Counted from the first letter of the stretch, positions 1 through 7,929 are shown. The stretch: 13,983 bases of DNA from an uncultured Bdellovibrio sp. (GCF_946478835.1 NZ_CAMLDV010000086.1:1-13983), one strand, 5' to 3'. The notes: generated by a model from the letters alone, not told the origin. Made by a program: numbers and translations.

Positions 1-1655
1 CCTTTTTGCAATTCCGGTCCCAGGTTGGAGTTCACATTCAGCGGAACATTCGGGAACTCGCCTTGGCCGTCAACAGTCAAAGTCACAACAGGAATGCCGG
101 CAAAGACGGCTTTCAAAATCTGATCGGCGATTTCGTTTTTGGATGAAACGGCGTAATCAATTTTTGTGAACTTGTTATCCATGCCCACAGTGATTTTTTT
201 AAGTCCTACGACTTTACCCTCAACGCCAATGGTGCCGTTAGCTTTGTTGAAAGCAATTTGCACGTCCGGAGATTGAACGAGTTCTTTCCCAACGATGGAG
301 TACGAGTCGACTTTCAATTTGTAGTCGATAATGCTTTCAGATTTCGTGTTGTCTAAAGAAAGACGAACTAAGAAACCGAAAATTTGCATACCCGGGAAAT
401 CGCCTGCCAAAGTCGCTACGGTTGGTTTACCAATCAAACGTTGATTCGAAGTGATATCTAAAATCTCACCTTTGATGTTCCCCGCTTCAGGAGTAAGGCC
501 CGCTTGAGAACTCACGGCCGTGCGTTTGATCCAGAAAAGCGGATAGGAATTCAGACGGCCGAATTCGTAGCTAATGCCTTTTTCACGAGGGTGAGGCTGG
601 ATAACGACTTCTTCGTCCTTCTTATCTTTCTTAAGAAGATTTGGTGGCAAGTATTTATCGGCCATCGCTTTATAGCGATAGAACTTCGCTTTGTACGGAG
701 CTAAGTAGCGATTGAAGACGGCCATCGTCATGGCTTTCGCATCAAGCTTTGGAATGCGGAAGTGTTGTTCCAAAGACTTGATATCGGTCTTCACTTGTTT
801 ATCGATCTCTTTGTATTGCGCTTCAAGAGCTTTTAAATCTTTGCTGAGATCGTCGCCAGTGCTTTGCACTTGTTTGTACATAGCATCGCCGTCTTTATAC
901 ACTTTATCGAGTTCTTGCAAAGACGCCTGCAATTCTTGCGGTGATTTAAAATCCTTGTATTTGATTTTATTCAAACGATCACTCAAGGCCTGAATGTCTT
1001 TACTTTGCGGCAACGTCTTAAGGCGAGCATCCCAATTTTGTTGCTTGGCTTTGAGATCCACTTGGAATTTCTCGATCATGGCTTTGGAGGGCAAAGACTC
1101 TTGCAGCTTTTGCAATTGCACGTTGGCATCAGCTCCGCCGAGCATTGCAATCACATCGCCAAGAACATTGTCGCCATACTGCTCTTGCGCTTCTTTTAAA
1201 GCCTGTTCCTTGAGCTTTTCGGCCATGCCGGGTTCGTTAGAAACGGGCTCTGGTGGTTTTACTTTTCCTGGATGTTTTCTTTTAACGCCGAATTCGATTT
1301 GTTCGACAGCGGCTTCGTTCACGACCACTTTGGCGCGAAGAAGCGCATCCCAAAGCATTGAGAAACGGATGTCGCCGATCTTGATTGAGTCATGAGTTGG
1401 TTTTTCAGCGTCGGTAACCTCAATGCCTTGCACGCGAAGGCTGGCGTTGAAGAAACTTGTTTCAAGTTTTGCGATGTTCACTTCGGCGCCGACAGCGTTG
1501 TATCCGGCCCACTCAAGTGCGCGACGCAAATGACCATCAAAGAAGAAGTGGAAATAAAGTCCGATCACCAAGCAGATGATGACAAAAGGAATGATGGCTT
1601 CCCAGCGAATAGGACCCTTGGCTTTTTTTGGTTTCGTAGTTGTTGTCTCTGTCAT
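1..1655 (-). CDS. TIGR03545-type membrane-anchored envelope protein (3' end outside window)
   Basis: The reading frame is open from an ATG at 1655-1653 to base 1, about 551 codons with no stop, so the C-terminus lies outside the window. The start has an AAGAGG Shine-Dalgarno 6 bases upstream. Residues 1-19 are basic and Thr-rich, about 20-39 form one membrane helix, and the rest should be periplasmic. Residues about 130-310 are rich in Lys, Glu and Gln with coiled-coil character, and the remainder looks beta-rich, as in AsmA-like proteins. I recognise the TIGR03545 family, which is usually found beside a TIGR03546 protein, as here. The biochemical role is unknown; an envelope-assembly or lipid-transport role is only a guess from the AsmA-like appearance. 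It lies 15 bp after the upstream gene, so the two are probably co-transcribed. Confidence 0.75.
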   Translation of the reverse strand, partial: MTETTTTKPKKAKGPIRWEAIIPFVIICLVIGLYFHFFFDGHLRRALEWAGYNAVGAEVNIAKLETSFFNASLRVQGIEVTDAEKPTHDSIKIGDIRFSMLWDALLRAKVVVNEAAVEQIEFGVKRKHPGKVKPPEPVSNEPGMAEKLKEQALKEAQEQYGDNVLGDVIAMLGGADANVQLQKLQESLPSKAMIEKFQVDLKAKQQNWDARLKTLPQSKDIQALSDRLNKIKYKDFKSPQELQASLQELDKVYKDGDAMYKQVQSTGDDLSKDLKALEAQYKEIDKQVKTDIKSLEQHFRIPKLDAKAMTMAVFNRYLAPYKAKFYRYKAMADKYLPPNLLKKDKKDEEVVIQPHPREKGISYEFGRLNSYPLFWIKRTAVSSQAGLTPEAGNIKGEILDITSNQRLIGKPTVATLAGDFPGMQIFGFLVRLSLDNTKSESIIDYKLKVDSYSIVGKELVQSPDVQIAFNKANGTIGVEGKVVGLKKITVGMDNKFTKIDYAVSSKNEIADQILKAVFAGIPVVTLTVDGQGEFPNVPLNVNSNLGPELQK

Positions 1656-1670
1656 GTTGTGCCTCTTGTC

Positions 1671-2195
1671 CTATCCGTAAAGTTCGTCGTACTTTAGGTA
1701 CCAGTTATAGAATTTCGTAGCGGCAAATGCTTTCCAGACTTTCGTTCCTTTAAAGCGTGCGACAACAGTGGCGCGATACTTGATGATGGCCACTTTAAAT
1801 CCGAAATAAGCAAAAGGCAGAAGGATGATGGAAACAATCATCGAACCCATCACGATGCTGTTATTAAAACGAGTCATCGGTACAAACGGCATGTTGTACA
1901 TCGTTGTAAAAAGGGGACGAAGGCTGTCCATCTCAAGAACCGCTTTGCCAAGGTAGTGTGCCGGTTGGTCAAAGAGGTATGCGATGAACTTAAAAAAGAA
2001 AGCGGCAAGGAAAGCGGCGCCGATTTGCACACGGAAAATAAAAATAATAAAAAACACGGCGAGAGTTTGAATTGATAAAACAGGAGCAAAGCCCAAGATC
2101 AATCCTAAAGAAAGCCCGATCGCCAGTTGATTAGTTCCCGTGTCTGAATTCAGGAGTTTCAGGAAGTTAAAAATCTGCTTCAATAAAAGAGTCAC
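1671..2195 (-). CDS. TIGR03546/DUF2062-like small membrane protein
   Basis: This 174-residue protein starts at a GTG (2195-2193) with a strong GGAGG about 5 bases upstream; no ATG fits better. Three hydrophobic stretches at about 22-50, 55-78 and 110-135 indicate an inner-membrane protein, followed by a basic C-terminal tail rich in Lys, Tyr and Trp. The first segment has the pattern of Gly and Pro (GLILGFAP) typical of DUF2062-like proteins, and with the neighbouring TIGR03545 protein it fits the TIGR03546 family. It is the first gene of the two-gene minus-strand operon and probably works with its partner in the envelope. The molecular function is not known. Confidence 0.75.
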   Translation of the reverse strand: MTLLLKQIFNFLKLLNSDTGTNQLAIGLSLGLILGFAPVLSIQTLAVFFIIFIFRVQIGAAFLAAFFFKFIAYLFDQPAHYLGKAVLEMDSLRPLFTTMYNMPFVPMTRFNNSIVMGSMIVSIILLPFAYFGFKVAIIKYRATVVARFKGTKVWKAFAATKFYNWYLKYDELYG

Positions 2196-2219
2196 AAATT
2201 CCTCCGTCTTTTGGATAAG

Positions 2220-2249
2220 ATTCTAATAAGCATAAATGCAAGGCGGCAA
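2220..2249 (-). promoter_or_regulatory. Candidate sigma-70 promoter for the TIGR03546/TIGR03545 operon
   Basis: On the minus strand TTGCCG (2249-2244) and TAGAAT (2225-2220) are separated by 18 bp, matching the -35 and -10 consensus at 4/6 and 5/6 positions. Transcription would start near 2213, giving a leader just long enough for the GGAGG site before the GTG start. Found by eye only. Confidence 0.35.
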
Positions 2250-2287
2250 GTAGAAAGCCGACGACAGAGGGAGCAACTTGTCGTAGG

Positions 2288-3274
2288 ATGCCAATGATGC
2301 AGTGGGAAACTTTAATCTTAGAAACAGTTCAGTTAGGTGGCAGTATTGTCTTTGTTGAGGACAAGGCTCCGAAGGATCTTTCCGCTTGGATGATGCCTTT
2401 TCAATCGCTGTTTTTAGGTGAGATTCCCTTTGTTAAACGTCGTGCTCAAGATCTTCTTTCGGGCCGTTTGCAAACATCGTTTCAGGATCTTGTGATTCTT
2501 TTTTCTGAACAAGATGAAATTCTAACGAAACTTAATCCTGTTCTTCAGGGGCAAAGACTTTTACTTTCATCAAATGCAGTGACTGAAAAAAATCCTTTGG
2601 TTGATTTTATTTGGTCAGGCTGTGATCTCAAAACTTGGGCGGAGGCTTTGCAGAGGCTTCACGCCGTTTGGAATCAGGTCTCCGCGATTGAAGATTATCA
2701 AGGCAGTCATCAAGGGCCTTGCCTGTTTTTAGATCGTGATGATGTCGTTGTAAAAAATGTCCCTTACAATCGTGATCCCGCTCTTGTAGAGCTGATGCCT
2801 GGCATTGATGACCTTATAAAGAAAGCACATGCGCAAGGTTTCTGGGTGGCTTTAGTCACAAATCAATCAGGCCTTGGCCGTGGTTGGATTCCTTGGACGG
2901 ATTATCAGAAGGTGCATCAAAAGATGTTGTCTTTGTTAGCTGAAAAGGGTTGTTGGATTGATGATTGTGTGTGGGCGGGTTTTTACGAAAAAGAGCCGGT
3001 GCCACAAGGTCGTCAGTTTGCGGGACTTCGTAAACCGCGCACGGGAATGTTTCAGCTTGTGAATGCAAAACTCAAAGTGAATATGGCAAAATCCGTGATG
3101 GTCGGTGATAGCGCTTCAGATCTTCTTGCGGCTTTCGGTGCTGGTGTTGGACACCTTTATTTGCTGTCTTCCGAGAAGCTAGAAAAAGAACAAAAAGATC
3201 TTTTGCAGTTCCAATTAAAAAATCCTTCTTTTCAATTTACGGTGGCGAAGGATTTTTCTCAGGTAAAAGTTTAA
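2288..3274 (+). CDS. HAD-family phosphatase, GmhB/HisB-N-like, with N-terminal extension
   Basis: The 328-residue protein has a HAD phosphatase domain from about residue 144: motif I FLDRDD (nucleophile D149, acid/base D151), motif II TNQSG (191-195), motif III RKP (K249) and motif IV GDSASD (273-278). This arrangement is that of D-glycero-D-manno-heptose 1,7-bisphosphate 7-phosphatase (GmhB) and histidinol-phosphatase, which would fit LPS heptose synthesis. Two things differ from classical GmhB. The usual zinc-binding Cys/His loop before RKP has no cysteines (FAGLRKP), and residues 1-140 are an extra domain I do not recognise. The substrate is therefore uncertain. Three in-frame ATGs lie at 2288, 2294 and 2297; the nearby TAGG (2284-2287) is better spaced for the latter two. 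The stop overlaps the convergent gene by 4 bp. Confidence 0.75.
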   Translation: MPMMQWETLILETVQLGGSIVFVEDKAPKDLSAWMMPFQSLFLGEIPFVKRRAQDLLSGRLQTSFQDLVILFSEQDEILTKLNPVLQGQRLLLSSNAVTEKNPLVDFIWSGCDLKTWAEALQRLHAVWNQVSAIEDYQGSHQGPCLFLDRDDVVVKNVPYNRDPALVELMPGIDDLIKKAHAQGFWVALVTNQSGLGRGWIPWTDYQKVHQKMLSLLAEKGCWIDDCVWAGFYEKEPVPQGRQFAGLRKPRTGMFQLVNAKLKVNMAKSVMVGDSASDLLAAFGAGVGHLYLLSSEKLEKEQKDLLQFQLKNPSFQFTVAKDFSQVKV

Positions 3275-4263
3275 TTAGCAGCGATCTCTGTGGCTTCGAC
3301 ACGGTCTTTACGGCGAAGATAAAAGAAAGCACCCCACAGACTCATCAGGAAGGTTCCCACTTGGAAAGCTGTGATGCTTGTCGGACCAATCTCTGAAGGG
3401 TGTCCTGTGTAGAGATTGAATAAGAAATAAAATGCAGCTTGTCCTACCCCCACTCCAGCAGGGGAGATGGGAATGGCTGTTGCCATAAAGCCCAGTGGTG
3501 CAACTAGGAAGTAAGTTTTTGCTGGCACTTCATTAAATCCAGCCATGGTGCCTGCAAGATAAAGAAATGTGATGGCGCAAGCTTGGGAAACGAGGCTTAA
3601 GAAAATCACAAGAAGAAAGCGTTTTCCATCTTTCCCGTAAAGATGCATGCTCTCATAAAGTTTCATAAACTTTTCTGAAAGAGGAAGTTTGTTGATTAGT
3701 TTTTTAAGCCCGCCGTTTTGATAAACCTTCTGAGAAAAAATCAAAGAGAGTGCGATCACAAACGCAACAAAGAGTCCCGCAATAAACCATAGAAGCGTTA
3801 GAAGGGCGGGGGTCTTCATGATGTGATTGATGTCGTACACCATCACCACAAGAGCTAAAAGAACCATCGCAAAAAGTCCTAGCACGCGATCCATCAAGAC
3901 ACTGGTCACCGCGACCACTTTGCTGCCGGGATTCTCACGTGTGAAATAATAAGCTTTAATAACGTCACCACCGACTCCGCCGGGCATGGCGAAATTAAAG
4001 AAGGTGCCGATAAGGCTTAATTTAAAAACCGACCATGGATGCGCGATCATGCCCTGGGAGCGAATGAGAATGCGCCAACGTTCGCTCGCAAAGAAAAGGT
4101 TCAGCAGAACTAAAAACAACGCCAAAGCCGCAGCACCAGGAGTGAGCAGATTTTTGAGCGCTGAGAAATTAAGTTTTCCTGATTGGATGAGCCAGAAAAT
4201 AATACCCGCAGAAAACAGGATTTTTAAAGACTGAACCAGGAGCTTTTTAGATTGCTTAACCAT
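3271..4263 (-). CDS. Flippase-like integral membrane protein (LPG-synthase TM / UPF0104 family)
   Basis: This 330-residue polytopic protein has about eight hydrophobic segments. It carries the two signature motifs of the lysylphosphatidylglycerol synthase transmembrane family (flippase-like, TIGR00374): NFAMPGGVGGD at 90-100 and PISPAGVGVGQ at 265-275. It has no cytosolic aminoacyl-transferase domain, so it is not a full MprF. Family members are often found in lipid-glycan clusters, and several are thought to move lipid-linked substrates. As the last gene of the operon behind the aminotransferase and kdsA (36 bp after kdsA), a role in LPS or glycolipid assembly is likely but not shown. The Shine-Dalgarno before the ATG at 4263 is weak, so translation may depend on coupling to kdsA. 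Its stop overlaps the stop of the convergent HAD gene. Confidence 0.8.
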   Translation of the reverse strand: MVKQSKKLLVQSLKILFSAGIIFWLIQSGKLNFSALKNLLTPGAAALALFLVLLNLFFASERWRILIRSQGMIAHPWSVFKLSLIGTFFNFAMPGGVGGDVIKAYYFTRENPGSKVVAVTSVLMDRVLGLFAMVLLALVVMVYDINHIMKTPALLTLLWFIAGLFVAFVIALSLIFSQKVYQNGGLKKLINKLPLSEKFMKLYESMHLYGKDGKRFLLVIFLSLVSQACAITFLYLAGTMAGFNEVPAKTYFLVAPLGFMATAIPISPAGVGVGQAAFYFLFNLYTGHPSEIGPTSITAFQVGTFLMSLWGAFFYLRRKDRVEATEIAAN

Positions 4264-4299
4264 GGTTCAGTCTTACTTGAAAATACCGGGGAACTCTAC

Positions 4300-5151
4300 T
4301 TAGAAATGAGTCGTCCAGATTTTTTTAAGGTTCGTAAGGACCGTTTCGAGATTTCTCAACGGCAAAGACGTTGGGCCGTCGCAAAGAGCTTTCTCTGGGT
4401 TTGGATGAGTTTCCAAGAAGATCCCGTCTACACCCACAGCCATTGCAGCGCGAGCCAAAGGCCATACCATTTCGCCACGACCGCCGCTGCTTTCGCCAGT
4501 AGCACCTGGCAATTGCGTTGAGTGCGTGCAGTCCATGATCACAGGGAAGCCAAGGTTGCGCATCTCTACAAGGCCTGTCATATCGTTGATAAGACGGTTG
4601 TAACCGAAAGTCGTTCCGCGCTCGCAAAGAAGGATTTTATCATTCCCTGCGTTCACAGCTTTCTGAGCAATCGCTTTCATATCCCAAGGAGCCAAGAACT
4701 GACCCTTTTTGATGTGAATGATTTTTCCTGTTTTTGCCGTTTCAACCAAAAGGTCCGTTTGACGAGACAAGAACGCCGGGATTTGCAGAACGTCTGCCAC
4801 TTCCGCTGTTTCTTTCACCTGAATTGTTTCGTGCACGTCAGTCAAAAGAGCGCAACCCAATTCGCTTTTGATTTTTTCCAAGCTCTTAAGTGCTGAGTTC
4901 ACCCCAGGACCGCGGAAGCTGGCAGCGCTTTGACGGTTGGCTTTATCGAAAGAACATTTCAAGATCCAAGGAATGCCCAAAGACTTTGTGATTCTTTGGA
5001 TTTCTTTTCCTGTCTCTAAAACCATTCCTTCATCTTCAATAATGTCAGGGCCTGCGAAAAGAACAAAATTCTTTCCGTCGCCCCAAGTGATTGTTTCATT
5101 GCCTGTCTTCATAACGACAGGCTTTTTAAGAGGACCGAATCCTGTTCCCAT
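4300..5151 (-). CDS. kdsA: 3-deoxy-8-phosphooctulonate synthase (Kdo-8-phosphate synthase)
   Basis: KdsA condenses phosphoenolpyruvate with arabinose 5-phosphate to Kdo 8-phosphate, the first committed step of Kdo synthesis for LPS, in the cytosol. The 283-residue protein has the full set of family blocks: KCSFDKANR (65-73), TDVHE (104-108), IPAFLSRQTDLL (124-135), KKGQFLAPWD (148-157), ERGTTFGYN (177-185), DCTHSTQLPG (207-216) and LETHPNPEK (246-254). The blocks resemble the Aquifex-type metal-dependent enzyme: the expected ligands H210, E247 and D258 are present. The position that is Cys in metal-dependent and Asn in metal-independent enzymes is Asp here (D36, in AGPD). The start overlaps the aminotransferase stop as TAATG with AGGAG upstream, indicating translational coupling. 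Confidence 0.95.
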   Translation of the reverse strand: MGTGFGPLKKPVVMKTGNETITWGDGKNFVLFAGPDIIEDEGMVLETGKEIQRITKSLGIPWILKCSFDKANRQSAASFRGPGVNSALKSLEKIKSELGCALLTDVHETIQVKETAEVADVLQIPAFLSRQTDLLVETAKTGKIIHIKKGQFLAPWDMKAIAQKAVNAGNDKILLCERGTTFGYNRLINDMTGLVEMRNLGFPVIMDCTHSTQLPGATGESSGGRGEMVWPLARAAMAVGVDGIFLETHPNPEKALCDGPTSLPLRNLETVLTNLKKIWTTHF

Positions 5152-6260
5152 TAAAAGGCTCCTTTAACAGCCGCGATGATTTTATCTTGAGTCGCGTTGT
5201 CCATATCAGGGTACATCGGCAAGCTGATTACGTGCTCTGCAGCCCAGCGTGCGATTGGAAGTTCTTGTTTTGGATCTGCTGTGTGTTCTTTGTACCAAGG
5301 TTGGTCTGGCATAATACGTGGATAGTGGATGGATGTTGGAACGCCAGCATCAGACATTTTCTTTTGGAAGCCCGCGCGGTCTTTCACAGTCAATGTGTAT
5401 TGCGCCCAAGCTGATTTGCAAGTGGCATCTACGAACGGAGTTGTGAAGCCTTCAGCTTTAATTGAAGAGAACGCGTCGTTGTAGCGATCAGCTACGCGTT
5501 GACGTTGTTCCAATTCCCAATCGTATCTTTCCATTTTTGCAAGAAGAACTGCGCATTGGATTGTATCCAAACGACCGTTGATACCCAAACGAGTGTGGTA
5601 GTAACGAGACTCAGAAACGTGCTCGCGGATTTCTTTGATGATCTTTACAAGATTGTCGTCGTTTGTGAAGATCGCGCCACCATCACCGTAGCAACCCAAA
5701 GGTTTTGCCGGGAAGAAGCTTGTACCTGTTGCTGTTGTCATGCTGCCGCTGCGGTGATCTTTGTAACGAGCTCCGAAGCTTTGTGCCGCATCTTCGATCA
5801 CGTGCAAGTTATGCTTTTTCGCGATCGCATTGATTTTGTCCATGTCAGGCATTTGACCGTAAAGAGACACAGGCATGATTGCTTTTGTGCGAGGAGTGAT
5901 CGCTGCTTCAATTTTGTTAGCGTCGATGTTGAAAGTTTTTGGATCGATATCAACGTAGATTGGTTTTGCGCCGGCAAGAACGATTGTCTCCGCCGTTGCG
6001 ATGAAAGAGAAAGCTGTCGTGATAACTTCGTCACCTTGGCCGATCCCCAAAGCCATCAATGGAACCCACAACGCATCCGTACCGTTTGCGATTGTAAGGC
6101 AGTGTTTTGTTCCAACGTATTTTGCAAGAGTTTGCTCAAGCTCAACAACTTCAGGTCCGTTTACGTACGCACCGTGCTCAAGAACTTTGTGGATGCGAGA
6201 GTCGATAGACGTCTTCAAAGCTTTGTATTGAGATTTAAGATCGATAAAAGGAATAGACAT
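5151..6260 (-). CDS. DegT/DnrJ/EryC1/StrS sugar aminotransferase (PLP-dependent)
   Basis: The 369-residue protein covers the whole family. It shows NGTDAL (60-65), where the PLP phosphate binds, GDEVIT (76-81), EDAAQ with D157 facing the pyridine nitrogen, and the catalytic lysine K186 in SFFPAKPLGCYGDGGA. These enzymes transfer an amino group, usually from glutamate, to a keto sugar nucleotide. The sequence resembles WbpE/WlbC-type enzymes that make UDP-3-amino sugars. GnnB, which makes UDP-GlcNAc3N for 2,3-diamino lipid A, belongs to the same group, and the two cannot be separated by eye. No oxidoreductase partner lies in the window. It is the first gene of a three-gene minus-strand operon and has a GGAGG site 7 bases before the ATG. 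It overlaps kdsA by 1 bp. Confidence 0.88.
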   Translation of the reverse strand: MSIPFIDLKSQYKALKTSIDSRIHKVLEHGAYVNGPEVVELEQTLAKYVGTKHCLTIANGTDALWVPLMALGIGQGDEVITTAFSFIATAETIVLAGAKPIYVDIDPKTFNIDANKIEAAITPRTKAIMPVSLYGQMPDMDKINAIAKKHNLHVIEDAAQSFGARYKDHRSGSMTTATGTSFFPAKPLGCYGDGGAIFTNDDNLVKIIKEIREHVSESRYYHTRLGINGRLDTIQCAVLLAKMERYDWELEQRQRVADRYNDAFSSIKAEGFTTPFVDATCKSAWAQYTLTVKDRAGFQKKMSDAGVPTSIHYPRIMPDQPWYKEHTADPKQELPIARWAAEHVISLPMYPDMDNATQDKIIAAVKGAF

Positions 6261-6418
6261 TAGTAGCCTCCAAAAATAGTAAATTGAAACATGAAAAAGT
6301 ATCCTCCTCTTCGAGGGAAATGTCTATCAGGACAAGGCTTTACGGCTTTGGGTCGAGAGCTTTTTGGCCAGTGTTGTGAAAGTGCCACGGCCCTTTGTTT
6401 ACAAAAGTCCTCAGTTTT

Positions 6419-6449
6419 TTGACGAATCGAGCCAAGGTGTGACTATAAT
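6419..6449 (+). promoter_or_regulatory. Candidate sigma-70 promoter for the manC-like gene
   Basis: TTGACG (6419-6424) and a perfect TATAAT (6444-6449) lie in the divergent spacer, 19 bp apart, slightly longer than the ideal 17. Transcription would begin near 6456. That leaves only about 6 bases before the GTG at 6462 but a normal 48-base leader before the TTG at 6504, supporting the later start. Confidence 0.45.
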
Positions 6450-6493
6450 TACGCACTCTCGGTGTTTGATGATATAGATTATGAACTCAGCTC

Positions 6494-6506
6494 GGAGGTA
6501 ATTTTG
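6494..6506 (+). promoter_or_regulatory. Shine-Dalgarno and TTG start of the manC-like gene
   Basis: GGAGG at 6494-6498 followed by five bases and TTG (6504-6506) is the best initiation site here. The protein then begins MIPVILSGGSGTRLWP, as ManC-family proteins usually do. The in-frame GTG at 6462 would add 14 residues with no family match and has no clear ribosome binding site. Confidence 0.65.
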
Positions 6507-7880
6507 ATCCCGGTAATACTGTCAGGGGGAAGTGGAACACGTCTTTGGCCCGTTTCTCGCCAGCATATGCCTAAACAATTTTGTGATATTTTTGGACAAC
6601 CACTTCAGACTTTGACGTTGCAAAGATGTTTGAGGATGGGGTCTCCGTGGATTGTGACGTCCAAGGCTTTGCAAACTTTGACGGAGCTGAATCTAAAACA
6701 GAACCAAGCAGACAGTGTGCGCGTGGTGTATGAGCCGATGGGTAAAAATACGGCGCCAGCCATTGCAGCCCTTTGCAAACTTTTAGTTTCGCAAGGAAAA
6801 GGCAGCGAGATTGTCGGTATCTTTCCTTCCGATCATTTGATTAGCAAAGAAGAAGCGTTCTTGAACGTGGTTTCTTTTGCAAAAACGGTGGCGGAAGAAA
6901 ACCGTGTTGTGACTTTGGGAATTACTCCGTCTTATCCAGAAACAGGTTACGGCTATATTCAAACCCGCGCGGTGAGCCTTAAAGAAAAAGGACCTTTGAA
7001 AGCGTATTCGGTGGTGAAGTTTCATGAAAAACCGGATCTGCAAAAGGCCAAAGAATTTATTGCGCAAGGAAGTTTTAGCTGGAATGCGGGCATCTTTGTT
7101 TTCAAAGTTTCACACATGGTGAGTCTTTTTGAAAAACATCAGCCGGAATTGTGGAAACATATTTCCAGTCTTAAAGACGATTCTTCCAATTTGGAAGACG
7201 TGTATTCTAAAGTTCAAAGCATCTCTATCGATTATGCCATCATGGAAAAACTGGGCGGTGACGAGCTGGCTTGTATTCCGGCGGAGTTCGGGTGGAGTGA
7301 TGTGGGCTCTTGGGATGCAGTTGCGTCTTTACAAAAAGGCCATGAGATTTTGAACGTCAAAGGTCAGGACAATTTTGTTTTTGGAGACGCCGGGAAAAAC
7401 TATTCCATGATCGGCATGGAAGATGTGATTCTTGTCGATACCGAAGATGCCTTGATGCTGGTAAAAAAAGGGCAGTCACAAGACGTGCGCCATGTTGTTG
7501 AGGCTTTGACTCAACAAAAATCTTCTTTGGTGAAAGAGCATGTTTTTGAATATCGTCCTTGGGGTTATTTTGAGATTCTGAAAGACACGGAGTTTTTTAA
7601 ATCCAAAGTGATTCGTGTGAATCCGCACTCACAGATTTCCTATCAGTCACACGCAAAGCGTGAAGAGCATTGGACGATCACACAGGGTTCTGGAGAAGTG
7701 GTTTTGGATGATAAAGTGATTCCGGTGAAAGCGGGGAGCCACGTTCACATTCCACTCGGTGCAAAACACCGTATTCGCAACAACACCGATGCGGTGCTGG
7801 AATTCGTAGAAGTGCAATTGGGATCTTATTTTGGTGAGGATGATATCGTCCGTTACCAGGATGATTATCAAAGAAAGTAA
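6504..7880 (+). CDS. manC: Mannose-1-phosphate guanylyltransferase / mannose-6-phosphate isomerase (bifunctional)
   Basis: The enzyme makes GDP-mannose from mannose 1-phosphate and GTP, and its C-terminal domain should interconvert fructose 6-phosphate and mannose 6-phosphate. From the TTG start it has 458 residues, slightly under the usual 470-480. The nucleotidyltransferase signature GGSGTRLWP is at 8-16, with FPSDH (107-111), WNAG (193-196) and GWSDVGSW (263-270). The cupin isomerase domain begins at RPWGYFE (351-357) and has metal ligands in Q-x-H-x4-E (Q381, H383, E388), then H422. The gene is divergent from the aminotransferase-kdsA operon, which fits a shared role in LPS or exopolysaccharide. 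GDP-mannose would serve glycan mannosylation; Bdellovibrio lipid A is reported to carry mannose in place of phosphate. No other mannose gene is in the window, so the final glycan is not known. Confidence 0.9.
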   Translation: MIPVILSGGSGTRLWPVSRQHMPKQFCDIFGQPLQTLTLQRCLRMGSPWIVTSKALQTLTELNLKQNQADSVRVVYEPMGKNTAPAIAALCKLLVSQGKGSEIVGIFPSDHLISKEEAFLNVVSFAKTVAEENRVVTLGITPSYPETGYGYIQTRAVSLKEKGPLKAYSVVKFHEKPDLQKAKEFIAQGSFSWNAGIFVFKVSHMVSLFEKHQPELWKHISSLKDDSSNLEDVYSKVQSISIDYAIMEKLGGDELACIPAEFGWSDVGSWDAVASLQKGHEILNVKGQDNFVFGDAGKNYSMIGMEDVILVDTEDALMLVKKGQSQDVRHVVEALTQQKSSLVKEHVFEYRPWGYFEILKDTEFFKSKVIRVNPHSQISYQSHAKREEHWTITQGSGEVVLDDKVIPVKAGSHVHIPLGAKHRIRNNTDAVLEFVEVQLGSYFGEDDIVRYQDDYQRK

Positions 7881-7889
7881 TTTTTGAGA

Positions 7890-7929
7890 TTTTGGTTGAG
7901 ACGGCATTCAAAGCGAGTCTCAACCAAAA
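7890..7929. repeat. 13-bp perfect inverted repeat between convergent genes
   Basis: TTTTGGTTGAGAC (7890-7902) pairs exactly with GTCTCAACCAAAA (7917-7929) around a 14-base loop. It sits between the stops of the manC-like gene and the convergent L,D-transpeptidase gene, where a terminator is expected. However, the Ts are on the 5' side and the As on the 3' side, so neither strand gives a U-tract after the stem. It may be a weak or factor-assisted terminator or an mRNA 3'-end stabilising stem for both genes. Confidence 0.6.

Noticed and set aside
504..1697. Several plus-strand frames opposite the TIGR03545-type gene
   Set aside because: Cys/Ser-rich antisense translations without starts or family features; the minus-strand frame is open throughout and has a membrane anchor.
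5499..6263. Plus-strand 254-codon frame opposite the aminotransferase
   Set aside because: Cys- and Val-rich composition, no ribosome binding site, and fully antisense to a well conserved enzyme.
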